Shown here: one piece after another, positions 35,441-48,285 of the stretch
Layout: each line of letters begins with the position of its first letter
Numbering within the stretch: position 1 is the stretch's first letter
Source: Lycocorax pyrrhopterus obiensis
Taxonomy: Eukaryota > Chordata > Aves > Passeriformes > Paradisaeidae
Direction of reading: 5' to 3'
DNA length: 64,000 nucleotides
NCBI GenBank assembly: GCA_014706295.1
Contig: JACSVZ010000002.1
Span: 49,936,717 to 50,000,716 of the forward strand
The notes under the pieces: model-generated
Database searches by the model: none
Told to the model about the DNA's origin: nothing
What the model saw: only the letters and a program-made list of their open reading frames with translations
Translations under genes and position numbers: made by a program

Positions 35441-38400
35441 GAAAACTTTTTGTGATAATTGTGTTCTTGGAGTTTCACGTAATGGCCATGTCTCATCACG
35501 GAAGGTAGAGTATATTTAAAACTATGGTTTCTGATAGAGGTTTTGTGATCTCAGCTGTATTTCCATACTAGACTGTACACTGCCTGAGGCCAGAACTCCT
35601 GACTGTGCACCATCAATTATTTATGCACACCCCAAGGCAGAGAGGGCAACCTTGTTAAGGCAGCAGAGGGTGCTCCTCACATGTCCACCAGTGCGTGCCA
35701 TGGGGAGGTCTGGGCCCTGCCACAAGGACAGCTACAGGGCCACACTACAGCCTGCACCACCAGCGCCCACCTTCACCTGCCGTGTGCTTCTTCAGGTATT
35801 CCTGCAGCACAGCTGGGATATTCAGCTGTCCTGTTTGCTAGGCTGACTGCACACCGAGAAGGCATAGGAGAGGAGGTCACGCCACACTCCAGCTCCAGGA
35901 GGGCCAAGTTCTTGGTGACTTTTGGGGCCAGAGTCTGCCCTGCACCTACAATGACAAGCACGAAGCAATGTTGGTAGTAGACAAACACAGCCACAGCAGC
36001 TATACCTGTTTTCACTTTGGCTTTCACCTGCAGCTGCAGACCTTCCTCCAGCGATGCCAGCTGAACACCAGATCCTGGGACGCCAAGCACTGCCTAGCAA
36101 GACTCTCTGGAGCTGACTGTGACAGGCTCTGGCTACAACTTAAGCTAATGAAAGCAGGAAAAGTATTTTGTATTGAATAACACTCCTTGAATAAAGCTCC
36201 TGGCCTGGCCAGGAATATGGTCACATAACCACACAAATACTGTGCTTCCTGCAACTCTGCCTTGAAGGCAGCTTTTGGTCTGCACAAACATGCATTTTGA
36301 AACACATCAGGTTGCACAAATATGCACTCAAAAGTGCTTTCAAAGCCAAAAGGTCTGATTGCCTTTTCTGATATAACTATAGCATACCCCTATGTATGGA
36401 CATCCCTAGAAGCACGCTGCAGTCAGCAGTGTGAACATGGATAGAGTAACCTCAAATGCAGTATAGACATAGCCAGCGTATCTGCTTCATTCTCTAGGCT
36501 CGAGTTAGCATTTCTTGAAGCAGCATCAAGATATCGATTACATTGCATCAAAGAAGGAGAATGTTGCTGGTCTAATCTGTCTCTGTGAAACCCAGAGAGC
36601 GCAGTCGTTGTGGAACTTGCAGGATCCCAGGGAAAAGAAAGTAGTGCTACAAAATGTGAGAAATGTTGCAACTTTTCTAAAAGTCTTCTCACCTAGGAAA
36701 ATCTGATTGATTAAAGTGTTTGCTTGAAGAAGTAGAGTGGATTATTAGAAAGCACTTTCCTTTCACCATATATGCTTCAGAAAAACAAGGTTGAGAGAAT
36801 AAAACATTTTCTGTTGAAGTATGTCTCATTTTTTTTTCCAAAAATACATATAACTGGATGCTAGTTTTGAAAATGTCAACATTCCCCAGGATTGCTTTCA
36901 TAAATATGAGGAATTGTCGCCATTGCCAAGATGTGCTTCATTCCTATTTTTGGGCATACTTCAGAAGCTCATACTTGAGCAACTCACTGCACTCAAGGGA
37001 AGCTGTTCTTACCTAATAGGAACTGACACTAAGCCTCATCATAACAGGATTTTCTGGATTTCTGAATCTCAATGCAAGTCTGCAGCTAAAGTTCTAAAAC
37101 TAGTCCTTAGATTGCCAATGTTTCTACAGCAAAGCCACAGAGATGAATAAAAGTGAACTGTGGGTGGAAAATCAGATTCTGTGTTGAAATTTTAGATGTT
37201 GTCATTCAGGTCCATCTCAAATCTGTAGTTTAGATGGACTGGTTCTACTGCTCTTACTCCTCCTTTGCCATGTAGCTTTGTGACAGAAGTGGGATAGAAG
37301 TTCTACATTCAGGTGTTTAAGGCATTTAAGACAAAAGAACACTGCCATTCTCACACACATAAAGAAACATGTAGTTTTACACTTCAGAAAATAAGAGAGT
37401 ATATACAGAGGTGCGAAATCAGTTTATTTTAATTACAACCAAGAAATCAGAGACCACAAAAATTCCATTAAATCCACCGTATGAGGATCCTTGAGGGCAT
37501 TCCCCCAGCAGAGGCCTGAATGCCCATGCTGGAAGCCAGCATTGATGTGGTTTAGCTGTATAAGCTTGGATCATATGGCTGTGAAAAGCTGGTGGGTGAG
37601 GAAGAGCTATGAGAAGCCACTTTGAAGGCCTCCTTGCTTCCCTTGGGAGCAGCATTTAAGCTCCATCAGTTGATCTGTGGTGTGCCCAAGCCATGTACCT
37701 CAGCAGAGTTACATGGTGTGCCCAAGTCAGACACCTGCCTTGAACTGGGACCAGCATTGTGACCAGTGTGGCAGCCCCCCCAGCTGCTGGCCAACACTGG
37801 CACGGCCAGGAGACTGCTCTGCTCACCTTGCTCCAGCACAGGGCTCAGTGGAGCTTGCTCAGCTGCTCCAGCTTGCTCAGCTGGTGGCTTTCCTTCCTTT
37901 ACAAAGCAGCCTGCTCTGGCTGCAGTCCTTGCTGCAGTGATGCCTGTGCGGTTCACAGGATTCGATGTGAACTTACAAGAACATCCATCTGCCTGATACT
38001 AACATCCTTGAATAAAAGTTACATTGTCAAGACCTAAGAACAAAGCACATTGTTCTATTAAAAAAACCACAAGCTACTAAATTGGTCACAAAACTGATAT
38101 TATTTTAGCTGAGGTTACAGAGTCTTTTCCTTCCAAAAGGATCAGGGCTGTAGATTGGCATTTAAACTAGTTTAAAATGAGCCAACATGTTTAATGAAGC
38201 AGGTATCTAAACTGAACAAACTAAAAGTCTGGTTGTAGATGACTTTTTTAGCTAGTCACCCTCACTTCTACACATTCTTGATTTGCTATCAGTGTCTGGC
38301 ATGACAAATATTAGAGTCAACACAGGAGATGGTTCAGACATCCACTGCAAAGACAGGTGTGTACCATGCTGGGTGTGGTAGGGCTTTCCCTCTGCTGTCA

Positions 38401-39123
38401 CTCGGAGCACTGACGTGCTTGCTCACTTATGCACTGGGTGTATAAAATCCATAGCACAGGGTACATCTGTGTGCAGAAACACTCGTATGCAGCAATTTTG
38501 ATTTCAATAGGAATTTACTTCTAAATAGGCTGGTTATTGTCTTTAAATGCTGGCAATGAGTACAAGAATGTCTCTGCTATGAGTCATGCAATATTGAAAA
38601 AAAGAATGGGAATTCATAATTGAGACATCACAGGCATTATCGTTACTCAATCAAAAGCAGATTAAAAAGAGTCTGCTGTTGCTGCCACAAATTTGCATGG
38701 TATTACTTGGGATTTTATACTAAAAAAAAAAGTTACAGTGTTTCCTCTATTGTGACATATTTTTCTTGACTCGTCTTTAGTGAAATAGTCCCCCAGACCT
38801 GCAGTGTGGATAACTCAGTTCTCTCAGTGGAAAAATAGAGCCTCTAAAAGGGGAACAAAACCCCTATTCATAATCTGATTCTAAGAAATTTTGTCTCTTC
38901 AAAGTGCCTGTGTTTCCAATCTGTACATTCACTTCTCTAACCATTTCCCTTCTAGAATGTAGAAATGGTGAATTACCTAAAACTTTTAATAAAATATTGA
39001 TAAATTGGCACCTAGGCATTAGCTTATGGGAGTTCTAACTGCAACTTTATGGATTAGGGAAAATGAATATAAAATTCCTTATATGGGTGTGTAGAAAGGT
39101 ATCTGCTAGCAGCAAGTAAATAA
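35441..39123. other. Intergenic stretch with two GC-rich islets
   Basis: GC-rich blocks at about 35640-36195 and 37670-37970 stand out from their AT-rich surroundings. Each is followed by the 12-mer TCCTTGAATAAA (36184-36195 and 38005-38016), which contains a polyadenylation signal. They could be solo-LTR or retropseudogene remnants. The ORFs in them (up to 105 codons) match no family I recognise. The rest is featureless. Confidence 0.45.
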
Positions 39124-39200
39124 GAATCATAGAATCATTTGGGTTGGAAAAGAATTTTAAGAAAGAGTCCAACCATTAACGCAGCACTGTCAAGTTCGTT
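39124..39200 (-). mobile_element. CR1 LINE 3' terminus, minus strand
   Basis: 'aatcatagaatcatttgggttggaaaagaattttaagaaagagtccaacc' is the reverse complement of the CR1 tail, beginning with the terminal octamer-type repeat. Only about 75 bp is recognisable. Confidence 0.85.
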
Positions 39201-39370
39201 ACTAAAATTAGTGGCTATAGGATTTATTTGGAAGTAAACTGAAAATCTACATAGGTTCAGTAAACACCAAAGAAAAGTTGGAGGTTGTTCTGAATAATTA
39301 TTTGAAACACATTGGGTTTTTAATTAAATTTGTGCATATATGTTTATATAACAGTTTCTCTTTTAAGTCC

Positions 39371-39408
39371 TAACAATTACATTACATTTTAACAATTACA
39401 TTACATTT
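39371..39408. repeat. 19 bp tandem duplication
   Basis: Two perfect adjacent copies of TAACAATTACATTACATTT lie in AT-rich intergenic DNA. Confidence 0.95.
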
Positions 39409-42400
39409 TAATTATAAAATTTTCTATTACTTCAAGTAATTATTACTTATTTCCACATGTTTTCTTTAAGAGATCCTATCCATACACATCACATCTGTAC
39501 CTCATCCTCTTTCTGCAAACAAACAAAAAAACCCCCCAAAATAACAAAATCCCTGATACTGGTCAGAGTCATAGGATCTGAATCCAGTCTTAGTTTTCAA
39601 AAGTTGTGTGATTTTGAGGTGCTTGGATTCATGTGGTTCCATTACTTGTTTCCCACTTAGATAACCTTTAGATGTGACTAAAAGCTGTATTTTCTTGACA
39701 GGGTGATCTATTTATTGATCATTAAAACACTATGAATTCAACTACTTGTAATTTAAACAGTCCAATTCCAAACCCACATACACAAAAACAATTTTACTGT
39801 CTTTCTCCTTAACCTACCTTACTTTCCCCACTATTCTCCGTGACTTACAGTACTATTATTTTCAGAGCTGTATTTATAGCTGTTTATCTCATTTAAATAT
39901 TTGTTCTAAAATGTACAATCCCACCTAGCGTGGGAGATTTGTACAGGCTGTCACTTTAGCCATAGGAAAACAGGGAGAATTGGTGCACTCAGTGCATTCT
40001 TAGAAGCAACCTTCACATCGCCGTGTGCCGGCTGGTGCAGATACCAAAAAGCCGTGACTCAGCATCCCTCATAGGCGACACACAGAGCCAGCCGCAGCGG
40101 CTCCACCGCGGTGTGCGAGAGGGTTGCAGCGTTTGTGACTGCTGCCTTAGCCCGTCATGCTGCGGATGCCCAACTTTTCCCAGGCGAGGCACAGCAGGTC
40201 AGGACCCGGGGTGGGGGAGGGAGGGAAGGAGGGGGAGAGGAGCATGCCTGAGCCTTTCTTTCTGAAACTCTTAGCACTTCTCCTGCACAGAATGGGTGAC
40301 AGTTCTGAACTGCAAATAAATTTAATAAAAACACACCCTTGTGCAGCACAGTCTCATCGTTCTGGGTATTTGGTCAAAGTTGCTGATGGCTGTAGTAAGT
40401 ACAGTCTGCTTTAAACAGCTTTAAACACCCTAAACTATTCTACAGAAGGACAGTATTTTACTCTTTTCAGGGAAAAAAAAATCATTCATGACAATTTTTT
40501 TCCCTACAACACAGATGATACTTACATTTCTTTCACATGTATACTCATTTACAGAAATTACCCCCCAAAATACCCCTTGATATTTGCATCCATACAAACC
40601 AGTAGGTTTCTATGTGAGAAGGGCGGACAGCCAAGCAAAAAAAAAAATATGATCTGCAACAACTTGCAAGCTCGGCTTCTTTTGCTGCACAACGTTATCA
40701 GTAATAAATATGGTAGGTAAAGTTCCAGCGACATGCCTTCGGTCGGGAATACTCGGTCGGGAATCTCCCTACAGGAGGGTTTACCACGAGAGGGAGCTGT
40801 CAAGCAGCCAGACAACTTCAGCGAACTACAGAGGAGAAACACGTCAGAATCAGGCAACAGCCAAAAAATTCAGTCAGCCTAATCCCGACATGTAAATGCG
40901 TACAATTCCTTACGAAAAAAGTAATTTTAAACTATATGTATGTAAATGCGTCTGTATGCGTTAAACCACATGTACATTTAGAAAATTTTCTCCCCATCTG
41001 AGGAAGAACCCTGCCCTTTCTTACCTGAGAAAATCTTCCTTGGATCAATACTGCTGATGTAGGAGTTCCTTGAGTAGTAAATGACTGCTGAGCCTGTCCC
41101 ATTTATAGAAGGACTTGCATTACAGAAACAAAGGCAAGCCCAACCAGAAACCAACAAGTCAGATCATACATGTTTTTCTCTTCCCCTTCTCATTCCCATG
41201 CAGTGGGAAGTGGGTTGCTTTGTGTAAACGGCGGCAGAGTCTGGCACTGCACTAGTGTTACTAGGATGAGTATCACTGCTCTGCCTGGTTTGGAAAGTTG
41301 TATCTATGTAATCAGAAAGATTCCATTCTGCACGTTTTTTCATATTCTTCAGTGCAGTCACTGTCTTGCAATCTTTCTGCAGCTAATGAAAATGCCATGA
41401 TTTGTTTTGCAAGAACAGAGATTTTGCCATTCCAAGGCCAAAATGCACCCAGCTACATGCCCCTTGATACTGTTCTGCAGTACACTGTGTGCTCACCAGC
41501 TTTTACTTTTCAGGTCAGATGACACAAGTATTTTGGATCCTTTTCTAGTTCTTTCATGCTGCTGTTACAAACAGAAGCATGACAATACAAAGGTAATTGC
41601 ATCTATATTGAAATAGTTCTCACAGATATTTTAACTAAAAGTTTAATCAAATAATTAAGTTTAAAAATTAGGAAAATTTTGTATTGATGGACTGTATTAT
41701 GTTGAGGTATTGCATCCCAAATTTTTTCCAACATGACATGAACCATTATACAGCAATTAAGCTTTTACACAGAACACTGGCATACTATATTCCTCCACAA
41801 AAATTTAAAGACAGAAAATCATAATTGGTAAAAGTCTAGCAAACTAACCTGCTGCACAAAACAGATGCAAACCTTTGCTTGACAAACCACGGTCAAATAC
41901 TTCTGTCACTAGAGGCAAACATCTCTGTCGCTGTGCAAAAAGGGCATAAAGGATGCTGAGTTATGCAGCAGTGCTTTAAGTAATTATGTAAGGCATGGTA
42001 GACTAACATGATGAAAGAGAAGTTGTCACTTACATGTTAATTCTGACACTATTTTTTATTACCTGCAGTTTTTCATTTGTTCTTCCTTCTCTATATCACA
42101 TGAATCAAGAAAATTAGCAAATGACTCATAAAAGATTTATCAGGGTGAATTATTTAATTGCAGTGTCTACATGTTAAAACATATTCGACAATAAGGAACA
42201 AATTAGTGCCTTGGAGTACTCCAGTTATGAGGCATCAGTCCGATCCCCCCTCATACCGGATTTCTGTGATCCATTTAACTTACTGTGTACAAGAAAAAAT
42301 ACTAGACTACTAGTTTCAACTCCTGACTGTTTTATAAATAAGCATATGAAAGCAATAGCTGTTAAATACATAATTTCAAGAATATTCATGGCACAAGCCT

Positions 42401-45400
42401 AAATGTAGCTGAGTTCACCAAGTACATTTTTAATAGTTACATCTAATTTCATCTTTAAAACCTTGTGAGAAAAATGGGCAACTCTTCAACTAGCTTGGTA
42501 CATATATTGCAACATCATCATCAGAACATTCCTTCATGAATTATTTATTTATATTCAAAAGAGATTTATTACTTCATTATTCTGATTGTTATTCTCTGAG
42601 GGAGGAATTCAAACGATACTTTAAAGTTATCAACAGTGATAAATTCAACTGGAAAGGTCGCACATCATCCTTTTGCAATGAATGACAGAAAAGATGCAAA
42701 ATAAATACCTATACAACATGGATAACAAAATCTGCCACATTTCTGTTTAAAATAGCACAGTATTTTACCTCTTGACAGTATTAAGAAAACCCTCAGTGTA
42801 CTGATCTCCAACTTATAAAAAAATAAAAGCCTATGGTTCTTCCAGAAGACATTAAAAGGTGGTACATGACTGAAGGACACTACATCCGAGACGCAATCTG
42901 AACATTTGATTCAAATCACTCAGGGTGGAACATGTCACAGAAGGGCTGACCCAGCTGCTGGGGAATCCAACAGGCAGGACAACTTTCTCATAGATTTCTT
43001 CAGTGTCAACCTAGGCTACATCAAGTGTAATTTATGGGAACTTTCTGAGTGACTCATGTTTAAAGTCACTCTATTTTTATTATTATGGCCCGTGTTCGCT
43101 ATTTGTGATGAAGAGAACTTTTTATCTGAGGCTTTTTAGGGGATTTTTATGGTTCTTTCAGCGATGGGATCATATCCTCTGTGTGGGAAGGGCTTCTCAG
43201 AAAGGGAAGTCAGTCTGTGGAAGCAGCTTTTCTGCTGCAATGACTGACGGGCCTGCTACGGAAGATCGATAACCAGGTTGCATGAGCTCTGAGCCTGTTA
43301 AGGCTTACTGCTAGCAAAGAAAGGAGGGTAGAACACAGCCTAAAGCACACTACGTGCTTCCTTAGCGGCCAAAGGAACAAAGAGCACGGCGTCCTCCCTC
43401 CCTAGCCTGCTGGTACGATTCTCGCTGTTTTCAGAACAGGATAATACGTGCAATAATTGTGCAGCACACTCAGATGGGATGGGGGCGTAGAAACAGGTTT
43501 GGTGTGCAATTCAGGTTGGAAATGCGCCTCACTGGATTAGTGTCATTTACCTCAGCTCCTGCTGTAATTGCTCTGGTTGCTAGCAAGTCACATTGAGAAG
43601 ACTGAAGGAAATTTTGATTCTGCATTCAATTAGGGGGCTTAATTGCTCTACAAAATATTATGCATTGTACAAATACACAAGAGTAGTGGATTTATGCTCA
43701 CATGCTTGCATATCAAAAAGAAGATTGCATTCCAAAGGAAGCAATCTCCTTAACTGAGAATAAGAAGCTTTAAAAGATCTTTGGCTTGAATGAAAATGCC
43801 TTCTTTTTGGAGCCTAGCCCACATCCCTAGGTATAAAGTCCACTAGGACTCTGTGAGAACATCTACAACAAAACCATGTCCTTTGTGCAAGCTGGGGGAC
43901 TGCTCTAGATTCGATGCTGGAGTGCTACTCCTGCCTTGCTAAAAATGGAATCGAGCATCTAGAAGCTCTATTTGCCAAATCCAAATGCTATTTGCTTGCA
44001 GAGCAAAAAGACAACCAACATTTAATGATCCCACAAAAAAAAAAAAATCCTCTCAGTGCTAAGATTTCAAATGAAATTGCCTTGATCTTATCAAAACACC
44101 TCAGCAATAAAAAGGCTACCCATATTCTGCTATTATATCAATAACAGTACATCAAAACAGTGTATCCATAATCCATAATCAATACCCTATAAAGGCACTA
44201 GTCATGGCAGGTAGTCACAGGATAACCAGATGAAATACAGTGGTCTAATCCTTTGATTTTACAGCAAGGCAATTATTTTCTACTGTGGTTTTTAAGAAAA
44301 CACTTATTACGTGAAATGGAAAAAAAAGAAAGGCCACATAGCCCAGCATGACTTTTTGCCCTCAGCATAGCTTTGCAATGCTGTCTTTGAGTTGACAAAA
44401 TAGTTCTGATATTTCAAGTGCGTCTTAGTATACTTCACCCTTCCCCTCAGTTTCAATGCTAGTCACAGCAACTGGATTACCTAATCAGTGTATTTGCTTT
44501 GAATCAAGAGAAATTCAAAATGCAGTGCCACAATCTTTACCCCTCTTTTTGCTTAGGATTTTCTTTCTTCAGAGATTGACCTTAACTCGGACTGTAATGA
44601 AAAGTGAATTTTATATCACTTGGGGTTTTTTTTCAGATAGTTTGGACAAGGACAGAAATTGTTTACAGTTGTTAATACTCCAAGAGTCCCGTATCATCTA
44701 CTTAGTTCTTTCCTACTTAGCCAATATTATTAGGTCAACAGATACTTTTAAAACTTTCATAGCAAGATATTTGTTTTTTAAACATACAACACCAGTGAAT
44801 CAGATTCTAGTGCACTGATAAAAAATACAGCAATTCAGTTTTATTTTTTTGATATTTATTTTTTCACTTCCAGAAGTTTCTTGGGTCCCATTTTCCTAGA
44901 AAAGCAACCTGTAATTCCATATCTTCATAAGTGGCATTGCACACACAGGACAAGAACTATTCAGCTCCATCCAAAATTCTTTTTTTTATAAGTGCACAGG
45001 GAAATCCATTGTGAAAACATGATGAGCAGTTCATAATCTTCTTGTAAAATTATAATAAACTCAAAGTAAATACATACATTTATGTTTTAAAGGCATCTTT
45101 AATATTTTTAACCATCTTCATTATTGTAATGCCTATTGATGAAGCATTGAATCCTCTATTTGCTACATCTCACCAAAATCAACAAAAGGCTGATTGTTGT
45201 CTTGCCTCCTCCTGTGCCTGTAGATGGAGAGCTCTCTCTTTTTTTTTTTTTTCCCCCAGATCAATGGGACAGAAAGAAAGTGGAGGAAGGGATTTGTGAG
45301 AAGCAGACAAGTAGGAACACTGCAGCACAAACTTCATTTGGTTTACACTGCTGTGAAGCAGCATTTCGCAGGTGTGGTTCCTCAGTCTAAATCCAGCAGC

Positions 45401-46361
45401 CAAATGAAGGGAATACCTTGTTTTCCTGCAGGCTCACTCTTCCCCAGTGTAAGGACTAACAAGGCAAGCAAGACAGCCAGACTGTGCTGTCTTGAGACTA
45501 AGTTGAGCTTTCATAACAAAAAGGCTGTCATTGAATGACAGCCCTGTCTTTCCCATCTAGTTTCCAGCTGTCTGCTTCTACTTTACCTGCTCCAACTCTG
45601 GTACTTGAGTGAGAAAATGTAGGAATCCGAATCAGCAAAAAGCTAGTTATGTGACTGAAAAAAAAAGGAGAAAAACTAATAAAAATATTATCTCTGAACT
45701 GTTTAAGTGAAGATAAATAAAAAACAGTAAGGAAGGGAAGAATTGTATACATGACAACAGGGGAAGAAAAGGACTGCCTGTACCAGCAGTGGCTTCCAGT
45801 TTAGTGTAAGGTGAACCTTGCCAATATCAGAGGGGCAGGAGGCCAAAATCACTGTCCACTGCCATTGATAGAGGTTGTTACTCTTCCCATCTTCCAAGTC
45901 CCATGCTTCTGCCCATAGGACTCGTGAGCCAGCCCAGCTTACTGACACCAGCTCTGTCATTTAGCCCATTAAATCAACCCAAGTGGTCAGTGTGTACACG
46001 GGGTCTGGCACGGGGGGCTAAGACAGGGACCAAGTGGAGCAGCTTGGGCGGAAGGAGGGGAAAAGTGACCTCCTCTGCTTTCGTTTCCCTGCGCGTGAAA
46101 GCCATAATCGTACCTTCAGAGGACTCAGAGGCCAATGCAGAGGGATGGAGAGGACAGGACTGCCTTTCCCAACATCAAGGGGACTTGGACCAGTTTAAAC
46201 TGGCCCTAAAGTCACAGCCCCTCGCTTAAGGGTCTCTGTTTTAATTCAAGTCAATTCCTGGCAGTCTGCACGTGGGTCAGCCATGCTGGGGCTGTACTTG
46301 GTAAATTGCCATCTATGAACTTCTGAACTGAGAAGCAGTTTTGGGCTTCTCAGTACAAGAA
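39409..46361. other. Intergenic stretch
   Basis: About 7 kb without a recognisable gene. It includes a CpG-rich islet at about 40020-40230 (listed separately), a moderately GC-rich zone at 45.9-46.2 kb and otherwise AT-rich sequence. The longest ORF, 120 codons at 44456-44818 (+), shows no domain. Confidence 0.6.
40020..40230. promoter_or_regulatory. Isolated CpG islet with NF-E2/MAF motif
   Basis: A short block rich in CpG and GC lies in AT-rich intergenic DNA. It contains TGACTCAGCA (40055-40064), the reverse complement of the NF-E2 core TGCTGAGTCA, and is followed by a purine-rich G/A stretch (about 40207-40240). It could be a distal element or an unannotated promoter. No transcript can be seen from sequence. 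Confidence 0.35.
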
Positions 46362-46842
46362 AGACAAGGAGTTACTGGAGACAGTCTAGCAGAGGGCCAC
46401 AAAGATGATTAGAGGTCTGGAGCATCTCTCTTATGAGGAGAGACTGCAGGAGCTGGGCCTGTTTAGTCTAGAGAAGAGAAGACTGAGAGGATCTCTTTAA
46501 TGCATTAAGATCTTAGAGGATCTCTAAGTCAGGTGCCAAGAGGATGGTGCCAGACTTTTTTGGTGGTGCCCAGCGACAGGAGGAGGAGCAAGGGCCATAA
46601 ATTAAAACAATGGCCATAAACTAAACACCAGAAGTTTCACCTCAGCATGAGGAAGAACTTGTTTATGTTGAAGGTGGTGGAGCACTGGACCAGGCTGCCA
46701 AGGGAGTTCATGGAGTCTCCCTCTCTGGGGACATTCAAATCCCATCTGGGTGTGTTACCTGCTCTAGGTGATCCTGCCTTGGCATGGGGTTGGACTAGAT
46801 GATCTCCAGAGGTCCCATCCAACCCTAACTGTGATTCTGTGT
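46362..46842 (+). mobile_element. CR1 LINE fragment, plus strand
   Basis: The plus-strand frame reads [29 protein letters not shown] followed by [14 protein letters not shown]. This is the end of CR1 ORF2 with an in-frame TAG. The 3' UTR follows ('caccagaagtttcacctcagcatgaggaagaacttgtttatgttgaaggtggtggagcactgg'), then the tail 'ggttggactagatgatctccagaggtcccatccaaccctaactgtgattctgtg'. It lies about 1.5 kb upstream of the CLASP2 start codon. Confidence 0.96.
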
Positions 46843-47199
46843 AAATAATGGCACGGAAAGTCCAGTGGGCTGTGCTGGATTTATGGAATAGTACTGAGCA
46901 CCCAGGCTTGCACAACTCTGAAATTAATAATCCGTGTCTCTCTGGAGTGTTGCCGCACTCTGCATAACAAACCCGATTTTGCGGACAGCAACGCTGCAGA
47001 GCCAACCACACCTGGAGTACTGGGATGGCTCCACGGGCATCTCCCCACTTTACACCTGGGCACTGAGCAAGGCGGGAGGGGTTGCAGGGCATTGCTGTGC
47101 AAAGCCGGGACCGCGCTCGGGAGGCGGAGAGACTAAGGGAGGAGAGCTCCCAAGCATTCCAGCACCTTTCGCACTTCTTCTCCTGTTCTTCCAACACTT
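46843..47199. other. Upstream flank of the CLASP2 CpG island
   Basis: This sequence rises in GC content towards the island. Long ORFs running from here into the island on both strands are by-products of the stop-poor GC-rich sequence. Confidence 0.5.
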
Positions 47200-47251
47200 C
47201 TTTCTCCTCAGGGGCGCCGGACCGGCACCGCGGCGATCAGCGGGACGGAGG

Positions 47252-47261
47252 GCGCATGCGC
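47252..47261. promoter_or_regulatory. Perfect NRF1 palindrome
   Basis: GCGCATGCGC matches the NRF1 consensus on both strands. It lies about 1.07 kb upstream of the CLASP2 ATG, inside the CpG island. Confidence 0.55.
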
Positions 47262-47350
47262 CTCGCACTGCCGCCGGACACGACCCGCAGGGGTCCCGGC
47301 GGAGCGCCCGGCGGGAGCGCGCACTGCCCGTCCTCCGCCCGCTCGCCCAG

Positions 47351-47445
47351 CCATGCATCCATGCATCCATGCATCCATCCGTCCATACATCCATCCGTCC
47401 ATCCGTCCATCCGTCCGTCCATCCGTCCATCCGTCCGTCCCTCCC
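47351..47445. repeat. Interrupted (ATCC/GTCC/ATGC)n tetranucleotide repeat
   Basis: About 95 bp of four-base units starts as CCATGCATCCATGC and shifts to mixed CATC/CGTC units. The GTCC units add CpG sites. In translation it produces artificial HPSIHPSVRPS-like or DGRMDGWTD-like ORFs on the two strands. Confidence 0.95.
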
Positions 47446-47560
47446 GCGGCAGCGCGGGGCGGGAGGCGCCGCACGGGCGCGCGCTCTCCCAGGGGAAGCG
47501 GGAGCCGCGGCGGGAGGCGGGGCCGCGCGGGCCACGCCCGGTGTGTCCGCCTGGCGCCGG

Positions 47561-47590
47561 GGCGGCAGCGGCGGCAGCGGCGGCGGCGGG
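47561..47590. repeat. (GGC/AGC)n trinucleotide run
   Basis: GGCGGCAGCGGCGGCAGCGG-type triplets lie in the presumed CLASP2 promoter or leader. Confidence 0.85.
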
Positions 47591-48169
47591 AGGTGCAACT
47601 TGCACGGGACAGAGGCGGCGCTGCCGCCGCAGAGCCCGGCGGGGGAAGGCGCGGCGAAGCGTGAGCGGCTTCCTGGGGGACTCTCCGGGTCCGGCCCGGC
47701 CCGGCCCGCGGTGGAGGGGAGCGGGCGGCGCTCAGACCCGCCGGGACGAAAGTTTGGGAGCCGCCCCGCGGGCAGGCAGGAGGGGCCGGGGGCCGCGGCG
47801 TCAGGAGCATGAGAGGTCCGCCCCGGCCTCGCCGGTGCCCGTGAGAGGCGGCCCGCAGATCTGTCCTCGGGCGGGAGGAGAGAAGGCAGAGCGAGCGGGG
47901 GCGGCAGCACCTCCCGCGGGGACGCCCCGAGCCCGCGGCCGGCGTGCCTGCGAGCCCCTCCAGCCGCAGCGCCTGGTCTCGAGCTCTATTTCCCGTCCCC
48001 CGGCGGGGGAAGAGGAGGGGCGGCGGCGGGGAGCCTTGTCGGGATCCCTCGGGACGGCGCGGAGGCGGCTGGAAAGCCCTGAGCAGGAGTAAGCGGCTGC
48101 CGCCGACCCCAGTGCAGCGCCGCGTTCCCTTCCCGCCGGGGGCTTCCCCCTGCGGGGGTGCGAGTGCGC

Positions 48170-48223
48170 ATGGGGGCGGCGGGCGCGGAGCCGGGGCGGG
48201 GAGCGCCGGGAGCGGCTCCATGA
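48170..48223 (+). other. CLASP2 upstream ORF 1
   Basis: ATG at 48170, 17 codons, then TGA at 48221-48223, in the leader of CLASP2. Its stop overlaps the ATG of the next upstream ORF as ATGA. It would reduce or regulate main-ORF translation if the transcript starts upstream of 48170. That is inference. Confidence 0.5.
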
Positions 48224-48285
48224 GGACGGCAGGCCTGTCCGCGCCCCCGCCGCCCGCCCTGCCCTGCCCGCGCTTCCGACCCTGA
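48220..48285 (+). other. CLASP2 upstream ORF 2
   Basis: ATG at 48220, 21 codons (MRTAGLSAPPPPALPCPRFR-P), then TGA at 48283-48285. It ends 45 bp before the main ATG. It overlaps uORF 1 by four bases (ATGA). Confidence 0.5.

Noticed and set aside
46934..48221. Long overlapping ORFs (286-337 codons) on both strands
   Set aside because: They lie in the CpG island and the tetranucleotide repeat, where stop codons are rare. The peptides are P/R/G-rich or simple repeats of the HPS or DGW type, and they overlap in several frames.
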